This document shows, piece by piece, positions 37,629 to 48,000 of a stretch of 64,000 bases of DNA. Both the position numbers and the translations under genes were made by a program. The notes below the pieces were generated by a model. That model was not told where the DNA came from and did not search any database. It was given only the letters and a program-made list of their open reading frames with translations. The stretch's first letter is position 1; the number at the start of each line of letters is the position of its first letter. The stretch comes from Crocodylus rhombifer (lineage: Eukaryota > Chordata > Crocodylia > Crocodylidae), in NCBI GenBank assembly GCA_038503035.1, contig JAVSML010018848.1, forward strand, positions 1 through 64,000, given 5' to 3'.

Positions 37629-39235
37629 GCAAGCTAGGATCTGCAGGCTGGGACTGAGGGACATGGGGCAGCTGCACATACCTGCTGTTTCTGCTGTGAT
37701 GGTGCTGGGCAGACGGTGAGCCACTTTCACGAGCACCAGACTTGTCCGATCTAGTTGCTGAGGAATGGACAGACACTGGTGCTGAAGCAGAACTGTCTAG
37801 GGCCTCTTCACGGGGCAAGGCCTGTTTGCATCCTGTTGCCAGCCTCCCCACCCTAGAAGTATTAAGCCCTGTCTGCACATGTTAGCTGTTTTGGTTTTTA
37901 AACGTGACCTGTTCTTCTTACTGGAACAGAGTCTAAAAGAGAGTTTGCTAATCGCCCCAGATCTGAGATGGCAGGGGAGAACTGGGACTGCTCTGAAGAG
38001 TCCCTTTCCTTGAGGAATCAGTGTTTACAAGCTGCCTCTTGCCTGAAGGCCTAAATGCCAACAAGATGGATGCAGATCCAGCCCCACGAGCCTAAGCAAC
38101 AGCAGGTCGGGGAGAGGTGCAAAGCCAGAGCTCTCTGCATCTCTCCCACCAGACACAGCAGACGTCCCTGCTAGAGCGCAGCCCACGCTACGGCACGCTC
38201 CAGCGGAAACCCGGGCTCCCGCTTTGCCGGTTCCTGGGCCTCCGGTGGATGCCTGTCTGTGCAGCGTCTGGGTGAGGTACTGCTGAGTGGGGGTGCACTG
38301 GGGCTGGGCTGTCCTGGTCCAGGACTGCTGCTCACGGGCACTGTGGTGAGTGGGACGGGACATTGCATGGGGAGGTATGAATGTTTTTGTGAGCTCTTTC
38401 TGCGAAGGTTTGGTTCCCCATCAGTCTCGTTGTTGTGGAGAGCGCTGTCTCTAGGGGAGCCCTGCTGGGCCCGGTGTCACCCCTGGGGCTGTCTCGCCTG
38501 GATCTCTGCTTCAGGGAGGTGCTGCATCCAGGCAGCTTGGGCTAATGTGGCCATGCAGGTCTGGCCATTGATTGTGAGTCTGTGGGGCCATGTCTGTGCA
38601 GAGCTGTCCTCCCACGGCACAGCAGGGAGCATGGGGGCCTTTCCCTGGGCAGTCAGCGGCTCTGGGTTGGCACCGGAGGCCAAGCTGCCACAGACCCCGT
38701 GAGTTCCTCAGCAGGAACCTGGTGCTTGATCTGTCCTGGCTTGGTGGCCCAGGGAAGGGTCCCAGCCACCGACGCTTTCTTCCCTCTCATGCGTGGGAAG
38801 AGCTAGCTGGTAAGTCTCCAGCACGTGCTTTGTGTTGTGGAGCACTCGGGGGGGCCAAGCCTGGGTCAGGCCGTGATCTGCCCCAGCCCGCTGTGCCCAT
38901 CCGAGGGCGCAGAGGCGTCACTCCTGCCCCAGCCTTGGTGAGCGTGACCCCCCGGGGCTGCAGACTCTGGCTGCTGGGATCTCGGCGCGGCAGGCGAGGC
39001 TCTCGGCCACCAGCAGGCAGCAGGACCGCTGCAGGGACTGCTCTCTGGACTGTCCTCTGGCAGCGGCACGGCTTCCAAAGGGCCGCGGACTCCCTGAGGC
39101 CGGCCAGGCTGAGTGCCGGGGGCCGCGTGCTCAGCGCCGCAGCTTGTACCGTGTGGCCCTTCTCCTCCCCCGCGCAGCTCCCCTCCCCCTGCGAGCAGTT
39201 AGACAGAGCAATTGGGCAGGCACTGGGACAGCAGC

Positions 39236-39420
39236 ACTGACATCAATCTCTCCTGGTGTGGAATGAGGGGTATAAATATCCAGAGAGTGATGTGATCTTT
39301 CCAGCTGCTATTAATAGGCCCCTAGAGAGAGCGAGTGAGCGAGCGAGACTGGCTGACACTTAAAGGGCTCGCAACTCCCTTATGTGCTGTGAAAATTAAT
39401 CAGCACCGTGGCTCACCATC
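39236..39420. promoter_or_regulatory. Candidate muscle-type enhancer in BCL9L intron 1
   Basis: Within about 180 bp there are: GGAATG (TEAD/MCAT core) at 39260-39265; TATAAATA at 39271-39278; an E-box CAGCTG at 39302-39307 directly abutting CTATTAATAG at 39308-39317, a perfect MEF2 consensus; and AAAATTAATC near 39392. The block is much less GC-rich than its flanks, as conserved non-coding elements often are. Motifs are seen; activity is inferred. Confidence 0.35.
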
Positions 39421-39649
39421 TTCCTCCAGGCTAGAGCAGAGCCCTCGGCTGGTGTGCGGGGACGGGGGGAGGGAGCTGCTAATGACTTGCTAGTTAGGAA
39501 GCAGCAATAGGCCAGGCAGGGCACGAGGGATCCCACCTGGCTGGCGAGAAGTGCTGGGGAGGACTGAGCAGCTCCAAGTGCCCTGACCTCTCAGCAGGGC
39601 TTCGTGCGCCCAGCCTCATGGTGCTGGGGGTGCAGGTCTTGTGATGCCT

Positions 39650-39775
39650 GCTTGCAGGTAGGGAAACTGAGGCAGGGGCACACAAGGAACTTGCCAAGTG
39701 TCTGCAGGGAGCTCGTGGCAGGATGCCTGGGTTTTGTTCCCAGATGACCTGGCCCTACGCTGTCACCGTCTCTCG
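39650..39775 (-). repeat. MIR/CORE-SINE-like remnant
   Basis: GGGAAACTGAGGCAGGGGCA, AGGAACTTGCCAAGTGTCTG and GGATGCCTGGGTTTTGTTCC fit a reverse-oriented MIR. Confidence 0.65.
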
Positions 39776-41713
39776 AGCAGCCTGGCTCTGGGATGTGTGA
39801 GCCTATGTCAGCTTGGTTGGGGTCTGATCTCAAGTCGCAGTGGATACAAGGCTTGTCGTCTTCTTGTTGTCTATCCCTGGGCTGCTCTGAGCAGCTCAGG
39901 GAGGGCATCCGTCCAGCTGCCGAGCTGGTTCACTTCTGTTTAGAGCCCCAGGGTTTGGGCCGGGCCCAGGGCTTCCGGCTCCTGAGCAGCAGGAATAACT
40001 GCACCCGGTGCCTAGGCTGGGCAGGACGGCCTGGCAGAGCAGGTGGGCGATTCTTCCGTCCTGGGGGAGAGGGCAGGGTGTGCAAACGGAAGAGTCATCT
40101 GAAAGCAGCACCGTGGTCTCCCCGGGCAGCCAGCTCGTGGCTCCCCAAGAGAGCTGCATGGGCAGTGACAAGTGATGGGTCTGTCTGGCAGCCTGTGCTG
40201 TCTAGCAGCTCCAGCCAGGCACTTCCTGGAGTGGGTCAGGATGGGTGCTGCCCCGCTTCCCTTGCAGGAGCTGAGACCCTCTCGCAGGGCTCACGTGCCA
40301 GAAGCGGGGTCAGGACGCTGCTTTCTGCTCTGCATCCTGGCTCTGGCCACAGCAACCTTGGGGGCACGTGCCCTGTCCTCCCTGAGCAGTGCTAGGCCCA
40401 GTGGCTGCAGTCGCTAGCCATTGGACTTTGGGGGTGCCGGCAGCTGTCCGGAGTCCTGCAAGTGCCAGGCAGCCAGTTGCGATCCCAGAGCCCAGGGCAG
40501 GGCGGGGGGGGGGTGGCAGGACCCTCCCTTCCCTCTTCCGAAGCCCCATCTAAGCAGACTACATACTGCCCCCCCATCCTACAGGCTGCCTACGGGGCGG
40601 TTCAGAGAGCTGCGCCTCCCTGGGCTGGGCTCAGGAGGGCATCGCTATGCTCCTTCTGGCATCCTCCTGCTCCCTGGCATCATCTCACGCAGGTGGCCTG
40701 GAGCATCCCCTCTCAGGACAGGACAGGGTGTGTGACCTGGAGAGTGGGGCGATGGAGAGGATTGCCTGGCAGGTTCTTTCCCCGCTCCTGCTCCAGCCAG
40801 CGTCTTCCCTCCTTCGGGTCCTGCAGCTCCGCAAAACAGAGCCCCTTTCTCTCCCCTCCACCACGGCTCCTCGTCCCTTCTCAGGACTCTCCACTGTGTC
40901 TGTCCCCTGGCCATGCCCCTGTCTGTGGGGACAGGGCTTCCCATGTGGTTTGCCAAGAGCTTGAACATCAGTGGCTGTGGTTGCTCCAGACCCTGGCACA
41001 GGGTCCTGGGTTCCGGACTCTGCATTTCTGCTCTGAGTCGGAGTTGCTCTGACCACAGAGTTGCTCTGCACCTGGCAGATGGTGCCCAGAGCACTTCCAT
41101 GTGAGAGAGAGCACGTGTGCACGAGGAGCACCCATAGCCAGCAGGGGCAAAGGGTGACATACCAGGGTGCACGTGTGCGCGTGTCTCTGCTGTGCTGTGT
41201 CTTGTGCAGCTACAGCACGGCAGATTCTCCATTAGCTCAAGTGGTCAAGACCTGGTGTGCGTCACTGGCCCTGTCTCTGCTGCCCCCTGGAAGTCCCAGC
41301 AGCCCCGAGGCACAGCAGAGCCAGAGCTGGGATCCCGGGGGGCTTTGGGGCAGTGTAGCACCCAGCTACGCGCCGCTGAGAAAACGCCGTTGTGCTGATT
41401 CTGTCGTCCTGCCAGAAACGCCCTCCAAGGCGTGCTCGGGGGAATCAGCGTTGTCCTCACGGAGTCCGACCAGTTCCCCTTTCGGGCTGTGGTTAGGCTC
41501 GCATGGTTGCCTTGTCCTAGCACTGTCCAATGGGACAGCTCTTGCGGATTAGGACCTGCTGGGCCTTGGTGATGGCACAGTGGGCCAGGTACTCTCTCAG
41601 TGGGGCAAGGGCACGTGGGTGCAGATGCCGTAGCTGAGATGTGGTGGGGTGCCAGGGCAGGGGGGTCTGTAGCAGGGTGCAAGCAGCTTACTGACCCCTC
41701 TCTCTCTTTGCAG

Positions 41714-42094
41714 GTGTTTGACTAAAGGGAAGCAGCAGCAGCAGGGACTTGGAGCTCCGTCTACTGTCGCTGCCAAAAGTTTTAGCCAATCAAATGCACC
41801 CTGACAATAAACTGACCAATCATGGAAAGACAGGTAACAGCGGTGCCCAGTCCCAGCACCATAATGTGAGCCAAGGACCCACCTGCAACCTGGGGTCTAA
41901 GGGCGTGGGGGCGGGAAATCATGGCGGCAAAGCCAGTCAGATTTCTCCCGGCAACTCTGGACTGAAAAACAGCCAGAACGCTCTCCCGAACTTCGGGTCC
42001 TTGAAGGGCAAAGGGAAGCGGGAGCGAAGCATCTCGGTGGACTCGGGAGAGCAGCGGGAAGCCGGCACCCCCTCGTTGGACACGGAACCGAAAG
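41714..42094 (+). CDS. BCL9L: BCL9L coding exon 1 (start codon 41794; 5' UTR part 41714-41793)
   Basis: The acceptor TCTCTCTTTGCAG ends at 41713 and the donor GAAAG|GTAATG follows 42094. The coding part gives 100 residues plus one base, from MHPDNKLTNHGKTGNSGA through KGKGKRERSISVDSGEQREA to LDTEPK, close to the conserved BCL9L N-terminus. I chose ATG 41794 because an in-frame TGA at 41719-41721 closes the frame upstream and no other ATG occurs in frame within this exon. The start context is weak (C at -3, C at +4). From memory the human long form carries an additional N-terminal segment that is not encoded here. Confidence 0.9.
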
Positions 42095-45000
42095 GTAATG
42101 CTCACGCAGGCCTTGCCCGGGCGGCTCTTCCTTCTGTTGCCCCTTGCCCCTGGCAGCAGCTTGCACCCAGAGCCGTCGGCGTCCGTCACCCTCCCTGCAG
42201 CGTGGCTCCCCGGGCGGGCTGGGAGCTCCCTCCATCCTGGGCTCTGGGCTCGTCTCCTGGTGCGCTAGCGGGAGGTTCTGGGATGGGCAGGGTGGGTGTC
42301 TTCTGCCCAGCTGGCCTCGGGGCCTGCCCTGCACTGTAGCCCCTGGCTGGCAGCAGGAGGGGTGTTTCCCACTGGCTGCCGGGACCTGGTGGGCAGCAAT
42401 GTGGTCACGGGTGTCAGGCCAGCCCCAGTGGGAAGCAGGTCCTGGGATTGGTCTGCTCTTCTGCGGCTTGGGGCAGAGACTGGATGCCGTGGTGGTCAGC
42501 AGGGTGCGGGGCAAGCCTAGCTGGCTGAAGAGCTACGTGGTGTCGCTCAGGGGGGACAGCTCCTGTGTGGCTTCTGGAGACTGTCTGAACCAGCATTCCT
42601 CCCTCTTGGGAGCCTGGGGCAGCCTGTAGGCTCCGTGGAGCACAGCCATGCCCAGGGCCTGTGTGGGAACACTGGAGAAGACTTGGGAGCACAATGCCAA
42701 TGCCGTGCAAAGCAAGTTCCTTAGGCAGCGTTCAAGTTTCCACCCAGGGCTGTCCTCACGTGTTGGCCTGAAGCAGCTCTGCACAGAAGCAGCACGTCTG
42801 CCCTGGCCCTTGGGAAACATGTACGGCTAATCCAGGTTGTGTGTGGATGCCTGCAGGAAGGCAGGAGCTGCCAGGCTAGGGCTCCAGCTGGGCCAGCATC
42901 CTCCTGAGCAGCCAGCACCAGCTGCCTCACAGGGTGCAGGGAGGTTGGAGTGGGCTTTGTCCTGTTACTTGGAAATGTTTCTTCCCAGCCATGTGCGTGG
43001 GAGCTGGCTCGTGCCCTGGGGCCTGTCTGATTAGCTGGGGTTGCTCATGTTCACCATGTGAATTCACAGAAGCCTGCTCTGCCCCAGCTTTGATGTGGGT
43101 GGATTGTTGCAGGGGACTCAGCATTGGGGGCTTGAATCTCCTGCCATTCCCTGGCCCCCAGGTGTGGGTGCCATCGTGTCTGACACTAACGCAGCTGCAG
43201 GCCGCTTGTCCGCGTGACAGGGGCAGCAGGGTTCAGAGCAGAAAATTGGCAGTTACTGCTCCGGGGTCTTAGTCCAGGCCCTGCCACTGCCTGTTCCTGT
43301 GTGACTCTAGGATGATGTGTCCCTCTCTAAATCTGCCCCGTTGGTGGACTGGGGACAGGAGCTGAGTGTGCACAGTGCTCTGGGACTCCAGGGGAGAGGT
43401 GTCCCCAAAGGGTGAAGCAGCACGTGCAAGTCCCCTTCCATTCCCAGTATGCATCCCCGACACCAGTGCTGCGCCTTGCGCTTGGCGTCCCGGAGCAGAA
43501 GGTGGGCAGTGCCTGGGTTTTCTGGCTCCTTCTAGTGAATAACGAGCGTCCCTCCAAGCTGCCAGCTGTGACAGGGAACCTCAGGACAAAGCTCTGTGAT
43601 GCCCCCGCCACAGACTACAGGGCCGTCCTGCTTGAACACCCCGGCAGGCCTGAGGTGAATAGCGGGGCTCTGCCAAATGCCTTGATGCTGGGATGGACGA
43701 GCAGATCTTTGCTGTCTGTGGCCGTCCTGATGCTGGCAATGTGTGGGGCTGCCCCAGCCTCACCTGCTTGCTGCCTCTTGGCACCTGATGCGGGCAAGAC
43801 AGGCCAGGTCCTGAGACCAGTGAAAGCACAGGGGAGTAGCTGCTTTCCTGCCTGCTTCCTTGCTGAAAGACTTAGCTCTGGGAGCATGAAGTCATCTGCC
43901 AGTGATGGAGCTGAGCCTTCCCCCGTGCAGCCTGTGGCTGCTGCTCCGGCCAAGGCGAGCGGCTGCCAGGGCCCCCAGCTCTCACGAGGCCATCCCAGCC
44001 CTGGCCCAACTGAAACCAGCTGTTGTCCATTACCTTCTGGGCTGGGAGGGCTGGCATGTGACTTTGGTCATAAACAAACCAAATGGCCTGTCCTCTTGGC
44101 TGCGGCACCTGGCTGGGCCAATGGGGAGAGATCTGAGTGCGAGGCTGGGCTGTCAGGAGGGAGGCTGGCGTGTCTGGCTGAGCGGGGAGCTGCCCTGGGC
44201 TGGGGGGGTCTGGACCCCATCCGGGGCAGCGAGTGCCGGTGCCGTGATGGGAGACCTGGGCTAAGGCCGAGCGGGGCAGCTCTGGGCTGGATACCGAGAG
44301 AAGTGCCTGGCACTGTGCTGGCCGGGGGGGAGAGGGGGGCTGTTTCCACAGGAAGGGTTTGGGAGCCCTGTGGCTCAGCACCTCCCAGCTAGTTAGGGCA
44401 AAGCCTGGGGAGCTGCCTTCCTGCGGACAGTCCTTCCAGCAGCCTCTGATGAGCCTCCCCCGGCCCCTTCCCCACCTGTTACTCCAGACTGAGGAGATGG
44501 CTGGTATCCACTGAGCTGTCCCCTCCATGCTCCAGCAGCTGCTCTGCCCCCATGAAGTGCCTGGGCCGTGGCTGCAAAATGGTGCTGGGACTTGGGCACC
44601 TGACAAGCAACCTTGCGTTGATGTCAACAGCCCTGTGGTGGCAGCCTGGGCCCCTGTGAGTAGTGGCTGCATCAGAGCAGGGGTGCACCAGCAGCACCTG
44701 GCCTGGGCCCCGAGCACCAGACGCTGCTCGCGGCAGCTGTGCTAGCCGTGCCTCAGGCATGTGCAGCCAGGCATTCCTGCTGAACTGTTGCGGCCTGGTC
44801 CCTGGCCTCAGGGCAGGCCTGAGGCGGGAATAGAGTCATCGTGCCTTGACCCCCAGGTTGATTTTGCCAGCTTGGGCCTGCGTGCCTGGGGCTGGTGAGG
44901 GTGAGCGCCCTGTGGCCCATGGCTTTGCCATTCCAGTGTGGTGACGGGGTCCGTCCCCTGCAGGTGAGGTGGCTCCTCGCAGCAAGCGGCGGTGCGTTCT

Positions 45001-48000
45001 GGAGAGGAAGCAGCCGTACAGCGGGGACGAATGGTGCTCCGGCCCAGACAGCGAGGAGGACGACAAGCCTGTCAGCAGCGCACACAGTGAGTGCCCCGGT
45101 TTGCCCCGCCCCTGCATTGTGGCCCACGCAGGCTCCCAGAGGACGGCTGGCTTGGCAAGTCATGGGTGGGGGCTGAGTGTGCCGTGTGCATCGTCAGGGC
45201 AGAGCTGTACGTGTGTTGCTGCGTGGGTGGCACGAGGGAGCTGCTGGGGAGTAGCGGAGGTGTAGTCTGCGGGGCACAAGGGGCACATTGGACTGGATCA
45301 GTCCCTCGCCCTGCCTTTGGAGGAGGCGCTTTCCCCCGCCTCCTCCTCAGTAGATGGGCTTGCTGTCCGCAGCCCGTGCTGGCGCAGCTCCACAGCAGGA
45401 CACATGGAGGGGCCTTCACATACTGTGGGTGTCTTGCCACACCATGCTGATGACAGTGCCTGTCAAGGGCTCAGGTCTCCATCGCTGCCATCAGCTCCAG
45501 GGTCACTGCAGCTGTTTTTGGAGGTAGCTGCAGTCTGGTTTCAAATGGATGGGTAAGAGCTTGACAAGAGTCTGGTCAAGCCTGAGTTAACTAGCGCACA
45601 CCACACTTCCTCAATTCCTGGTCAAGGCTTTTAACTTGATTTAAAGGCCAGCTCAGGTTGAGGCCTGGGCTGTTTTTTTGTAAGTCCCTGGAGAATGGTG
45701 AGATTTATCGATAGATTTTAGCCTCCGCTTCCTTGGTTCCCACTGCACCCTCCTCTGCTGCCCGCATCTGGCAGGTGTGTTACAGATGCCTCATTGCTCT
45801 TTGGCCTGGAAACAAGTCACTACCTGGAACCATCCTTCCTATCTGGCCCCAGGACTCCAACATTTGGGGTCGGCAGAGGAGCGCCCAGGTGTCCCCCTTG
45901 ATGTGTCTGTGCATCCCTGTCCCCTCTCGTCTCCGCCTTGAGCTTCTGGCCTTGGTTACATCCTTTGTGTGGCAAACTGAATCATGCAAAGGTGACATCG
46001 TTACAACGCTGCGAGGCTCCAGGTGTGAATTGGAGCGTGGCCCTAGGGTTCCCAGAGCACTCCGAGTGCTTATGCTTCAGGCTCCATTTCTCATAGCTCT
46101 TAACTCCACTTTCTGGGCCAGATTTCCTGTTGTTACCTCTCCTGTAGAGGCTTCTCTGGTCACTGCAGGGCTGTGCGGCAATCCTGCTGCCTCTGCCCAG
46201 AATGCGAGGGTCCGGAGCACGTGTTTAGACATCGCTGTGGCATGGGAAGCCCTAGTGGAAGCATCCTGCCCTCTGCCGGGCATGCGTGCGGCTGGCTGCA
46301 GCCGGAGGAGGAGGGATAAGCGCATCGGGACCTACAGAGCAGCCCTTGTGCCTTGCTCTGCCTTGCAAGCTGATCAGGTGTGCAGGTGGCCTTTTGAGGC
46401 TCCTTGTTGTGGATCTCTGTCGGGGGCAGCATAGTCCAGAGCGCAGTGTATGAGCTGGGAGCCAGAACTCCTGGGCTCAGCACTTGGCTCTGGTCGTGGT
46501 TCACTAGGTGACCTGGGGCAACTCATTTCCCTGCCGCACCCCTCCCAGCGAGGCAGTGGCACTAGCTTACCCTTTCAAAGGGGCTGGAGGTCCATGCTGA
46601 GTGCCACATTTGAGCCAAGGGCTGCTTTTCCCGAGGCTGCCAAATGCAGCCCGGAGTGGGCCCTGCCCATCGGCCTCTTTTGCTGCATGCAGGCCTGGAG
46701 GGCCCTTTTGCAGGGGTCCCTGTCCTGCACTGCGCTGCCGCGGCCGGGGCCGGGGCTTGCGGGGCAGGACAGCTGCTGCCACGTGTGTGCTAGCCTGTTC
46801 AAGGTGCCGGTGGTGATAAGCAGATGCCAGACACCAAGTGGTGGTGTTGTTAATTACAGCTATCTTTAATATTAATTAAGGGCATTATTTAATAACGATG
46901 GTGACCACCGCTCCCGCGTGGCGTCCGTCGTCGTCCCCCGCACTGCCGCCCAGCTGCCCCTGGGGTGGGGTGGGCATGGGGCAGCTCCGCCTGCCCCAGG
47001 CAGAAGGGCAGGAGCCCTGGCCCTGGCTCTAGGTCACCGCCACCCGCGGTGGGAATCCCTGCCCTGTGCTGCCATCTGCCGGGCACTGGGGGGAACGCGC
47101 AGCCTAGGCTCTCCTGGGGGCCAGGGACCATGTGCGGTCTCTCCCCTCTGCCTTGTGTTCAGACAGTATTGTTACAGGGTGGAGCAAGGGGCAGAGAGGC
47201 TGCCTGCTTCTCCTGCGTGTGCCGTCAACCCCAGCCTATGCCCCCGCTCTTCCAGCCACAGACATGCGGTCCTGTGGCCCGTGCCCCTCTGTCCCGATGG
47301 GCAGCCCCCCCGGGTCTGAGCCGTGGGCTCCCTAGTTCTCCGTGCCCAGCTCTCATTGCCCTGCTGCAGGCAATTGGCACGTGCTTTGTTGTGCTGGCTC
47401 TGGGGTGCTGCCTGGCTGCTTCTGCTGCATGGGCTGTGGTGTAACGGCTCTTCTCCTGTCCCTCCCACAGACTGTAATGTAGCAGATCCTGCAATGTCCA
47501 CAGCTCCGCAGCTTGGGCCAGGGTCCAACCCACTGCCAAGCCTGAATGAGACCGGTTCTTCCGGCACCCCACATGGCGCTACCCCCGGCCTGCGGCCTGA
47601 TGGTACAGGGAGTGGAAGTGGCAGCACTGGAAAGCAGCCTTCCCAGTTCGTTTACGTCTTCACCACGAACCTGGCCAACACGTAAGTGGCAACCCCTCAT
47701 CTGGCGGAGCTGCAGGCACAGCTGCCTCTGCAGGTGACAGGGAGGCTCCCCGGGGCTCTGGCTTGCACTGCATGGGTCTCCAGCTGCATTCTTCCAGCAC
47801 TGGCTTCAGGGGCCCTATTCGAGGTACTTCACACTGATTAGGAGCTTCCTCCCAATAGCGCTCACATGCTGCCTTCCTGCATGAGGGCAACAGGCACAAA
47901 ACAGAATCAGTGGGAACACAGCAGGATCCAGGCTAGGTGGACTGATGGCTCGATTCAGACTGTCCCAGGGAGAGCAGACTTCAGTGAGTCCCAGCACCAC

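Larger units (their letters stand above)
486..41713 (+). other. BCL9L: Long first intron of BCL9L (about 41 kb), no coding gene recognised
   Basis: No open frame in this stretch resembles a known protein except LINE reverse-transcriptase remnants at 33.2-35.9 kb. The many open frames of 60-350 codons overlap on both strands, lack domain signatures and are explained by GC-rich DNA. What can be supported is listed separately: SINE, LINE and DNA-transposon remnants, simple repeats and patches of possible regulatory sequence. In the stretches 3.9-7.5, 12.1-19.5, 20.2-26.0, 27.8-31.4 and 35.9-39.2 kb little beyond minor tracts and the listed 37.1-37.6 kb fragments was found. Additional small 5' non-coding exons may exist here but cannot be called without transcripts. 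Confidence 0.6.
45087..47470 (+). other. BCL9L: BCL9L intron between coding exons 2 and 3
   Basis: It holds a MIR-like SINE at 46425-46560 and an AT-rich homeodomain-type motif cluster at 46845-46905; nothing else recognised. Confidence 0.7.

Noticed and set aside
43412..44392. 326-codon + strand frame in a BCL9L intron
   Set aside because: No recognisable motif, overlaps a MIR remnant and is mirrored by a 281-codon frame on the other strand.
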